From UBA1731 sp964567665 (GTDB taxonomy: Bacteria; Verrucomicrobiota; Kiritimatiellia; RFP12; UBA1067): a DNA stretch of 64,000 bases. The DNA lies in the NCBI GenBank assembly GCA_964567665.1, contig CAZMNN010000005.1:1-64000 (forward strand), read 5' to 3'. The notes beneath the pieces are model-generated. The model saw nothing but the letters and a program-made list of their open reading frames with translations. It had not been told where the DNA came from and did not search any database. Shown piece after piece: positions 9,392 to 16,259 of this stretch; position 1 is the first letter of the stretch, and each line of letters opens with the position of its first letter. Position numbers and translations under genes: made by a program.

Positions 9392-9691
9392 ATGGAAGGA
9401 AACAAGATAGATGTCGCGTATGTTGCCGAGTTGGCCCGTCTCGACCTTTCGGACGAGGAAAGGACGGTGTTCCAGGGCCAGCTCGAAAACATCGTGAAGT
9501 ATGTGGAGAAGATATCGTCGGTAGACGTGCAGGGCGTCGAGCCGACGATGCACGGCCGAGAAATAGTCAACGCACTCCGTGATGACGAGGTGCGTCCGTC
9601 CATGGATCGCGAACTGGCGCTCGCAAACGCGCCGCGCCGCACCGAGAACGAGTTCTACCTTCCCAAGATTGTGGAAGGTGCGGAAAGCTGA
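9392..9691 (+). CDS. gatC: Asp/Glu-tRNA amidotransferase subunit C
   Basis: 99 residues, normal GatC length, with the family N-terminus (VAYVAELARLDLSDEE) and the C-terminal region PRRTENEFYLPKIVE. GatC stabilises the GatA-GatB complex that converts mischarged Glu-tRNA(Gln) and/or Asp-tRNA(Asn) to the correct amidated forms. It is 16 bp behind the GH2 stop with AAAGGG-type ribosome-binding bases upstream, and 2 bp from gatA, starting the gatC-gatA-gspD-gatB run. Confidence 0.93.
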   Translation: MEGNKIDVAYVAELARLDLSDEERTVFQGQLENIVKYVEKISSVDVQGVEPTMHGREIVNALRDDEVRPSMDRELALANAPRRTENEFYLPKIVEGAES

Positions 9692-9693
9692 GG

Positions 9694-11163
9694 GTGAACG
9701 TGAACGAATTGCATAGGTTGGGCATTGCCGGAGCCGCCAGGGGATTGGCGTCCGGAGAGTTTTCTTCAGTGGAGCTTGTGCAGGCGGTTATAGACCGGGT
9801 GCACGAGACGAACGGCGAAATCGGTGCGTATCTCACTTTCGACGAAGAAGGCGCGGTCGGCGCAGCGAAGGCGGCGGACGAAGCGCTTGCACGGAGGGCT
9901 TCCGGTGATGCCGTAAGTCCGCTGCTTGGCGTTCCGGTGGCGGTGAAGGATCTCATAAATGTGAAGGGGCAGCCCTGCACTTGCGCATCGAAGATGCTTG
10001 AGGGGTACGTAAGCCCATATGACGCAACGGTCATAGCCCGGCTGAAAGGCGCTGGAGCGGTCTGCGCCGGGCGCGTGAACATGGATGAGTTCGCCATGGG
10101 GTCGTCCACCGAGAACTCCGGGATGCGCGTCACGCGCAACCCTTACGACGTCGCCCGCGTTCCGGGCGGCAGCTCCGGCGGCAGCGCGGCGGCGGTCGGC
10201 GGAGACATGGCCATTGCCGCCCTCGGCACCGATACCGGCGGCTCGATACGCCAGCCAGCGAGTTTCTGCAACATAGTCGGTCTCAAGCCCAGCTACGGGC
10301 GCGTAAGCCGCTACGGAGTGACGGCGTTCGCAAGCTCCCTCGACCAGGTCGGCCCAATGACAAAGAGCGTGGAGGACGCTGCGTTGCTGCTGCAGGCGAT
10401 TGCCGGACGCGACGAGATGGACGGCACGACGCCGGACGAGCCTGTTCCGGACTACCGCAAGGCTCTTGAGGGGGCTTCGATGAAGGGCGTCAGGCTCGGC
10501 ATACCGAAGGAATACCATGATGTCTCCGGCGTTGATCCGGAGGTGAAGCGCATCACCGCCGAGGCGATCAAGGCCTGCGAAGCTGCAGGAGCGGAGCTTG
10601 TGGAGGTGTCCCTTCCGCATACCGAATACGCGATGGCGGTGTACTACATCATCGCGCCGGCCGAGGCCTCCGCCAATCTCGCCCGCTTTGACGGCGTGAG
10701 GTACGGACACCGCTCGGAGCGCAGCGACGACGTGTTCAACCTCTATGCCCGCAGCCGCGCTGAAGGTTTCGGCCCGGAGGTGAAAAGGCGCATCATAATG
10801 GGTACGTACGTGCTTTCGAGCGGCTACTACGATGCCTACTATGGCCGTGCATCCAAGGTGCGTACCCTGATTCGTCGCGATTTCGAGGAGGCGTTCACGA
10901 AGGTGGATGCCCTCATTGCGCCTGTCGCGCCGACGCCTGCGTTCAAGATCGGAGAGGTGCAGGATCCCCTCACGATGTACCTGAACGACCTGTTCACCAT
11001 TCCCGGTTCGCTCGCCGGCAACTGCTCGGTGAGCGTTCCCGCCGGATTTGCGCAGTCGGACGGTGCAAGGCTGCCGGTTGGGGTGCAGTTCATATGCGAT
11101 GCGTACCGCGAAGATACGCTTCTGCGCATCGCCAAGGCGTTCGAGGACATATCGAGAGGGTGA
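9694..11163 (+). CDS. gatA: Asp/Glu-tRNA amidotransferase subunit A
   Basis: 489 residues. Amidase-signature protein with the full catalytic triad in the expected places: K85 (AVKDLI), cis-Ser S160 (GGSSGGSAAAV) and nucleophile S184 (GTDTGGSIRQPA); spacings match characterised GatA proteins. It releases ammonia from glutamine or asparagine for use by GatB. Start is GTG 9694; a second GTG at 9700, better spaced from GAGGG at 9690, is a close alternative and would shift numbering by two. Directly follows gatC and is four bases ahead of gspD rather than gatB. Confidence 0.95.
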   Translation: MNVNELHRLGIAGAARGLASGEFSSVELVQAVIDRVHETNGEIGAYLTFDEEGAVGAAKAADEALARRASGDAVSPLLGVPVAVKDLINVKGQPCTCASKMLEGYVSPYDATVIARLKGAGAVCAGRVNMDEFAMGSSTENSGMRVTRNPYDVARVPGGSSGGSAAAVGGDMAIAALGTDTGGSIRQPASFCNIVGLKPSYGRVSRYGVTAFASSLDQVGPMTKSVEDAALLLQAIAGRDEMDGTTPDEPVPDYRKALEGASMKGVRLGIPKEYHDVSGVDPEVKRITAEAIKACEAAGAELVEVSLPHTEYAMAVYYIIAPAEASANLARFDGVRYGHRSERSDDVFNLYARSRAEGFGPEVKRRIIMGTYVLSSGYYDAYYGRASKVRTLIRRDFEEAFTKVDALIAPVAPTPAFKIGEVQDPLTMYLNDLFTIPGSLAGNCSVSVPAGFAQSDGARLPVGVQFICDAYREDTLLRIAKAFEDISRG

Positions 11164-11167
11164 TCCG

Positions 11168-12760
11168 ATGAGGAAGATCGCATTGGCCGGCCTTGTCTGC
11201 GCGTTCGCTTCGGCGGCGCAGTCGTCGGGTGCCATATCGATGGTGGTCACAAACTTCGTGACCACGCTGGACGTACCGGTTGTCACGAACCTTGTGACGA
11301 TCACGACCACGAACTCGATAGAGAGGATCGTCACCAACTCCGTCCCCTCGCCGGAGGCAGTCGCCGCAGAGACGGCGAGAATCGAAAACGAACTGCGCAG
11401 ACGCAGGATATCAACGAAGACGTTCACGCTCGCCCACGCGGATGCCGCCGAGGTTGCGGAAAGGTTCAACGCGACGTGGTCCGGGGATTTTGGCGTAGGG
11501 TTCAAGATCGCGAAGATAGCGCAGGCGTTCCCTGAATCCAACATGATAATGATCACGGCTCCAGGCGTGGTGATCGATGCGTGTGAGGCGGTCATCAGGG
11601 AGGTGGACATAGAGCCGAGGCAGGTGTACATCGAGGCGCGGTTCGTCGAGCTTTCCTCCACCGCAATGCACAAGCTCGGCATCGACTGGTCGATGCTTGA
11701 GGACATGAAGGGATCTGCGACGCTCGGCGCCGGCATCGACGCCTACAACGTCGGTAAGGGCGTAGAGGAGTTCTCCCGCACCGTGGCGGACAGCACGGGA
11801 ACCACGAGCTACAAGATATCCGGCGGCACAACGACCGGTTCATCGAAGTCGTTCAGAGGGGACAGCGACGGCAGCATCTCACACTTCAGCGGCACACTCG
11901 ACTTCTCCCAGATGTACCTTGTCTTGAATGCTCTCGAACGTGAAAACGATTCGCGCATATTCTCCAATCCACGGATCATCGTCGCGAGCGGACGCAAGGC
12001 GACCGTGGACATGACAACGAAATATCCGAACATAACGGTTGCCGCGAAGCGTACGTCGAACAGCAATTCAGACTCCATCGATCTGGACATGAAGATGGCC
12101 GCAATTCCCGGCGAGGACAAGTTCATGTTCGCGAAGGAGGCGTTCTTCAGCTGGGGAATCGAGCTTGAGGTCACTCCGCGTGTCGGCACGAACGGACTGA
12201 TAAGCGTATCGATCGTTCCGACGATATCGAGCCAGACGGACTGGGTTACGGCAGGGGCGAACGACACGAACACCAAGTCGTCCGACAGCAACATCGGATC
12301 GTATTCCGCAAAGTACCCGGTGATAAGCGTCCAGCGCCTCGTCACCGACTTTGTGATGGCGAGCGGGACTACGGCTGTCATAGGCGGTCTCTCCAAGACG
12401 ACCGAGGAGCAGACCGACAGCGGCGTCCCTGTTCTCCGCGACATTCCGTGGATCGGCGACAAGCTCTTCGGAGGCAAGTCGCGCCAGAAGGTGCAGAAGG
12501 AGATCCTTGTGTTTGTGACGGTCGGATTTGCAAATCCGAATGCGCTGAAGAACGATGCCGGACTTCCCAAGAACGCCGTGCTGGGCCGCGAGTACACGCA
12601 GGGGATCCGCAAGGAGCCGGGCGACCGCCGCAGCGGTTCATCCGCAGTGACGTCTCTCGATCTGCGGTCTCTTGAGGAGCAGGCTTCCGATCCAGCGTTC
12701 ACGAACCGCGACACCTCTGCGGAGTTCCGCTTCCCCAAGCCGTTCACGAAAAAGAAATAG
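11168..12760 (+). CDS. gspD: Type II secretion secretin GspD
   Basis: 530 residues, with a Sec signal peptide (MRKIALAGLVCAFASAAQS). A Thr/Val/Asn-rich linker with repeated VTNFVT, VTNLVT and VTNSV follows, then one secretin N-domain (about residues 75-155, ending PRQVYIEARFVELS) and the outer-membrane secretin domain (about 235-455) with the signature VPVLRDIPWIGDKLFGG and the closing strand EILVFVTV. A C-terminal tail of about 75 residues ends in FTKKK. It is shorter than enterobacterial GspD (about 650), having fewer N-domains. Secretins form the outer-membrane channel for type II secretion or type IV pili; GspK, GspE and a pseudopilin here favour type II. It sits between gatA and gatB, four bases after gatA. 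The frame extends upstream into gatA, but ATG 11168 with the signal peptide is the real start. Confidence 0.88.
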   Translation: MRKIALAGLVCAFASAAQSSGAISMVVTNFVTTLDVPVVTNLVTITTTNSIERIVTNSVPSPEAVAAETARIENELRRRRISTKTFTLAHADAAEVAERFNATWSGDFGVGFKIAKIAQAFPESNMIMITAPGVVIDACEAVIREVDIEPRQVYIEARFVELSSTAMHKLGIDWSMLEDMKGSATLGAGIDAYNVGKGVEEFSRTVADSTGTTSYKISGGTTTGSSKSFRGDSDGSISHFSGTLDFSQMYLVLNALERENDSRIFSNPRIIVASGRKATVDMTTKYPNITVAAKRTSNSNSDSIDLDMKMAAIPGEDKFMFAKEAFFSWGIELEVTPRVGTNGLISVSIVPTISSQTDWVTAGANDTNTKSSDSNIGSYSAKYPVISVQRLVTDFVMASGTTAVIGGLSKTTEEQTDSGVPVLRDIPWIGDKLFGGKSRQKVQKEILVFVTVGFANPNALKNDAGLPKNAVLGREYTQGIRKEPGDRRSGSSAVTSLDLRSLEEQASDPAFTNRDTSAEFRFPKPFTKKK

Positions 12761-12781
12761 GGCATACAGCCGGAAGGTAAG

Positions 12782-14221
12782 ATGATGGAATTTGAAAACA
12801 CTATCGGACTTGAGACGCACGTCCAGCTGAAGACCCGCACGAAGATGTTCTGCGGATGTCTTCTCAAGACGGGATGCGAACCGAACACAAACGTCTGCCC
12901 GATCTGCCTTGGATATCCAGGAGCGCTTCCCGTGGTCAACCGCGAAGCCGTGAAGCTGACAGTCATGAGCGGACTCATGCTCGGATGCGAGATCAACAGA
13001 CACGCCACGTTCGACAGGAAGAACTACTTCTATCCTGACATGGCGAAGGACTACCAGATATCCGAGAACGGCAATCCCCTGTGCATCGGCGGTGGCGTGG
13101 AGATCACCCTTGCGGACGGAACGAAGAAGTTCATCCGCATAAACCACATCCATCTTGAGGAGGATGCCGCAAAGATCAACCACTACGCTGCACATTCCGG
13201 TGTGGACTTCAACCGCGGCGGCACTCCGCTCATGGAGATCGTCTCCGAGCCTGACATGTCCAGCGCAGACGAGGCGATAGCGTACCTCACGGCCCTGAAG
13301 GAGATGCTGGTGTACGCCGGCGTGTCGGACTGCAACCTCGAAGAGGGGAACATGCGTTCGGACGTAAACATCTCGATACGCCCCGTCGGCGAGACGCGCC
13401 TTGGAACGAAGGTCGAGATCAAGAACATGAATTCGTTCAAGGGCATACACGCCGCACTTGAGCACGAAGCCCGCAGACAGCGCGAGTGCATGGCGCATTC
13501 GATTCCGATCATCCAGGAGACGCGGCGGTGGGACGCAGAGTCGCTTGAGACCGCTTCGATGCGCTCGAAGGAGAACGCACACGACTACCGCTACTTCCCG
13601 GAGCCGGATCTTGTGCCAGTTGCGCTTTCAGAGGAGCAGGTTTCTGAATGGAAGGCGCTCCTGCCGGAGATGCCTGAGTTGCGCCGCGCCCGAATGACGG
13701 AGGAGTACGGAATTGCGGAATACGACGCTGAGGTGCTTTCCGGACAGAAGGAGAACGCCGACTATTTCGAGGCTGCGGCGAAGGGGCTGGACAAGAAGAC
13801 GGCCAAGGTGCTCTGCAACCTGTTCATGTCAGACGTGATGGCTCTGCTGAACTCTTCCGGAAAGCGCATTGTCGAATGTGCAATGACACCTGAGGCATTG
13901 CGCTCTCTCGTGGCGCTTCACACCAACGGGAAGATAAACGGGCCGACGCTGAAGGAGCTTTTGCCGGAGCTGTTCGAGAAGGGCGGCGATCCGGAAAAGA
14001 TAGTTGCCGAACGCGGTCTTGGTGCCGTAAGCGATACCGGAGCCCTTGAGGCGTTTGTCGATCAGGCCATCGCGGCGAACCCGAATGTCGTTGCCGACTA
14101 CAAGGCCGGAAAGAAAGCGGCGGCCGGATTCTTCGTCGGACAGGTGATGAAACTGTCGAAGGGCAAGGCAGACCCCAAGACTGTCGGGGCGATAATAGCC
14201 CGAAAGCTGGCGGCGCTGTGA
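12782..14221 (+). CDS. gatB: Asp/Glu-tRNA amidotransferase subunit B
   Basis: 479 residues, the normal GatB length. It has the family N-terminus (FENTIGLETHVQLKT), the zinc cysteine cluster (FCGC, then C..C in NVCPICLGYPG), the glutamyl-tRNA kinase-like core with FDRKNYFYPDMAKDYQISE, and the C-terminal YqeY-like tRNA-binding tail (AGFFVGQVMKLSKGKADPK). Two start codons are adjacent (12782 and 12785); AAGG upstream favours the second. It binds mischarged tRNA and performs amide transfer with GatA and GatC. Separated from gatA by gspD, and overlapping rsmD by four bases. Confidence 0.95.
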   Translation: MMEFENTIGLETHVQLKTRTKMFCGCLLKTGCEPNTNVCPICLGYPGALPVVNREAVKLTVMSGLMLGCEINRHATFDRKNYFYPDMAKDYQISENGNPLCIGGGVEITLADGTKKFIRINHIHLEEDAAKINHYAAHSGVDFNRGGTPLMEIVSEPDMSSADEAIAYLTALKEMLVYAGVSDCNLEEGNMRSDVNISIRPVGETRLGTKVEIKNMNSFKGIHAALEHEARRQRECMAHSIPIIQETRRWDAESLETASMRSKENAHDYRYFPEPDLVPVALSEEQVSEWKALLPEMPELRRARMTEEYGIAEYDAEVLSGQKENADYFEAAAKGLDKKTAKVLCNLFMSDVMALLNSSGKRIVECAMTPEALRSLVALHTNGKINGPTLKELLPELFEKGGDPEKIVAERGLGAVSDTGALEAFVDQAIAANPNVVADYKAGKKAAAGFFVGQVMKLSKGKADPKTVGAIIARKLAAL

Positions 14222-14784
14222 GGATAGCGGGCGGCAGATATCGCGGACGCACACTCAAGGTTCCGGATGGACTTGATGTGCGTCCTACGCAGGATCGTGT
14301 GCGCGAGGCCCTGTTCAACATTCTCATGCACGACATCGCCGACGCGAAGTTTCTTGATCTGTTTGCCGGTTCCGGTGCTGTGGGGCTTGAGGCGATGTCT
14401 CGCGGCGCGTCGTCGGTGACGTTCGTCGAGGCGAACCGCAAGCATATTGCGTTTATCGAGGCGAATTCCGCGATGCTTGGCCTGAATCCGCAAATCGTGC
14501 GTGGCGATGCATACGGATACGTCTCAGGCTTTTCCGGCGCACCGTTCGACATTGCCTTTGCCGATCCTCCGTACGTTCTTGGTGAGACCAACGGTTTTGA
14601 AGAGCTTTTGCGCAATCTGTCGAAGAAGGATGTTGTGCGGCCGGGAGGGCTTTTCATCGCCGAGACGACTTTGCGCTCTGACGTGCCTGACGTGGATGGA
14701 TGGGATCTTTGCCGCGATCGCGAATACGGCAAGTCGCGCCTGATTGTGTGGAAGCGCCAGGGCGGCGTCGCGGAGGCGCAGTAG
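14218..14784 (+). CDS. rsmD: 16S rRNA (guanine966-N2)-methyltransferase RsmD
   Basis: 188 residues. Starts at a GTG overlapping the gatB stop (GTGA), giving the standard RsmD beginning MRIAGGRYRGRTLKVP. The Rossmann methyltransferase core has DLFAGSGAVGLEA (SAM-binding motif I) and FADPPY (motif IV, the D/N-P-P-Y that positions the target amine). The RPTQDRVREALFN region is the family fingerprint. It methylates G966 of 16S rRNA. Only one base lies between its stop and the ruvC GTG, so translation is probably coupled. Confidence 0.92.
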   Translation: MRIAGGRYRGRTLKVPDGLDVRPTQDRVREALFNILMHDIADAKFLDLFAGSGAVGLEAMSRGASSVTFVEANRKHIAFIEANSAMLGLNPQIVRGDAYGYVSGFSGAPFDIAFADPPYVLGETNGFEELLRNLSKKDVVRPGGLFIAETTLRSDVPDVDGWDLCRDREYGKSRLIVWKRQGGVAEAQ

Positions 14785-14785
14785 G

Positions 14786-15277
14786 GTGGTCGTGCTTGGA
14801 ATAGACACGTCTCTGCGCAGTACGGGGTTTGGTGTGCTGCGCACGGAGGGTTCATCCATGCGGGCGGTGGACATGGGGACGATCAGGAATGCCCCTAAGC
14901 TTCCTCTTTCCGCCTGTCTGCGCAACATACATGCGTCTGTCGCGGATTTGATTGCGAAGCACAGCCCGGATGTCGTATCGATCGAGTCTGTGATCTACGG
15001 CAAGAACGCAGGCACGATGCTTGTGCTTGGCGAGGCTCGCGGAGCCGTAATCACAGCGGCGGTGGATGCGGGCGTTCCGGTGTACGAGTACGAGCCGAGG
15101 CGCATGAAGATGGCGGTGTGCGGAAACGGTCTTGCCGAAAAGCTGCAGATACAGCGCATGGTCAAGATGCTGCTCGCCTTGCCGGAGCTTCCGCAGAACG
15201 ATGCGGCGGATGCGCTTGGCCTTGCAATCGCGCACGTGCACGGCAATTCCGCATTGAGCATGAAAGAGCCGATCTGA
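14786..15277 (+). CDS. ruvC: Holliday junction resolvase RuvC
   Basis: About 163 residues, the RuvC endonuclease that cuts Holliday junctions with RuvAB. The catalytic acidic residues are visible: Asp in VLGIDTS near the N-terminus, Glu in VVSIESVIYG, and the two Asp of QNDAADALGLAI. The family consensus GIDPG is altered to GIDTS, a mild deviation. The frame is open upstream into rsmD, but GTG 14786 (or GTG 14792, which is better placed after AGGG) gives the conserved N-terminus. No ruvA or ruvB is adjacent. Confidence 0.88.
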   Translation: MVVLGIDTSLRSTGFGVLRTEGSSMRAVDMGTIRNAPKLPLSACLRNIHASVADLIAKHSPDVVSIESVIYGKNAGTMLVLGEARGAVITAAVDAGVPVYEYEPRRMKMAVCGNGLAEKLQIQRMVKMLLALPELPQNDAADALGLAIAHVHGNSALSMKEPI

Positions 15278-15330
15278 TGCGCGTTCAGTTTTCGCTGCCC
15301 AATTCGCATTCGGCGGCAATCGGCGGCATA

Positions 15331-15339
15331 TGCTATAAT
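15331..15339 (+). promoter_or_regulatory. Extended -10 seven bases before a start codon
   Basis: TGC plus TATAAT (15334-15339). Only CTGCGGC separates it from ATG 15347, so transcription should begin on or next to the start codon, giving a leaderless mRNA. No -35 hexamer is evident. Confidence 0.6.
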
Positions 15340-15346
15340 CTGCGGC

Positions 15347-16237
15347 ATGAACATGAAAACAGCCATGGGTGTATGCTGTGGAACTTTGATGATTTCCGCC
15401 ATCGTCGTTTTGGCGGGATGCCATGTGCGGCCGCCGTCAGACGCCCTCGATGAACCTGCCGCCGTTGAAGACGCGAACCCCACCCCGAAGAGGGTGACGA
15501 GACGGATATGTCTCCTTGAGAACGGCGACATCGGGAAGTACTGGTACACATGGCTAAAGTCCGCACGAAAGCGCAACTGTGACACGAATGGCGTATTCAC
15601 CGCTGAGGGGCGTACTCTCATGGTCAACGGGACGGACATGGGATGCGTCACCACGCGTGATGCGTACAGTGACTACAGGCTTACACTTGAATTTCGCTAT
15701 GTCGACAACGACAGGCAGTTGAACAAGAGGGCAGCCCGCGACGGCGGAATCCTGTTTCATTCAAACGGACCTGACGGGGCGTACGGAAACGGTATCTGGA
15801 TGTACTCCTTCGAGTATAACATCATACAGGGGGCTGCCGGCGATCTGATTGTTGTTGGCAATGCGGCGAACCGCGCAGATGCACCGCACTATTCCTGCAA
15901 AGGGAACGTCAACCGGGGAACAATGGGGACGCCGGCTCAGCATTGGGATCCCAGCGGACCCGAAATCGTGCTGAAGGACAGTGGAAGGGTGCGTCGCTGC
16001 GACATTGATCACGAATGGAAGAATCTCATGTCGCAGCCGCTTTCACCGAACGAAAACCCGATTGGCGAATGGAACCGAGCAGAGGTTGTGTGCCGTGGTG
16101 ACAGCGCCGAGTTTTTCTTCAACGGTAAAAAGGTCGCTGAGTTCCGTGAACTTAAGCCGTCTTCGGGACGCATCCAGCTTCAGAGCGAAGGATTCGGAAT
16201 AGAGTACCGGAATATCGTGCTTGAGCCGGTGGAATGA
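15347..16237 (+). CDS. DUF1080 (3-keto-disaccharide hydrolase-like) lipoprotein
   Basis: 296 residues with a lipoprotein signal peptide (lipobox VVLAGC, Cys about residue 25), so lipid-anchored in the periplasm or on the outer membrane. The mature part is one DUF1080 jelly-roll domain; recognisable pieces are DYRLTLEFRY, RDGGILFHSNGPDG, WNRAEVVCRGDSAEFFFNGKKV and the terminal YRNIVLEPVE. DUF1080 proteins act on 3-keto-glycosides as hydrolases or lyases. There is no neighbouring oxidoreductase here. ATG 15347 sits immediately behind the promoter; ATG 15353 is a possible alternative. The stop is 22 bp before the hem fusion ATG and 1 bp before an in-frame GTG. Confidence 0.8.
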   Translation: MNMKTAMGVCCGTLMISAIVVLAGCHVRPPSDALDEPAAVEDANPTPKRVTRRICLLENGDIGKYWYTWLKSARKRNCDTNGVFTAEGRTLMVNGTDMGCVTTRDAYSDYRLTLEFRYVDNDRQLNKRAARDGGILFHSNGPDGAYGNGIWMYSFEYNIIQGAAGDLIVVGNAANRADAPHYSCKGNVNRGTMGTPAQHWDPSGPEIVLKDSGRVRRCDIDHEWKNLMSQPLSPNENPIGEWNRAEVVCRGDSAEFFFNGKKVAEFRELKPSSGRIQLQSEGFGIEYRNIVLEPVE

Positions 16238-16259
16238 CGTGAACAGGCGAACGAAGTCC

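Noticed and set aside
9766..11736. A 656-codon open frame antisense to gatA and gspD
   Set aside because: It spans two genes with firm assignments, crosses their junction and has no recognisable domain.
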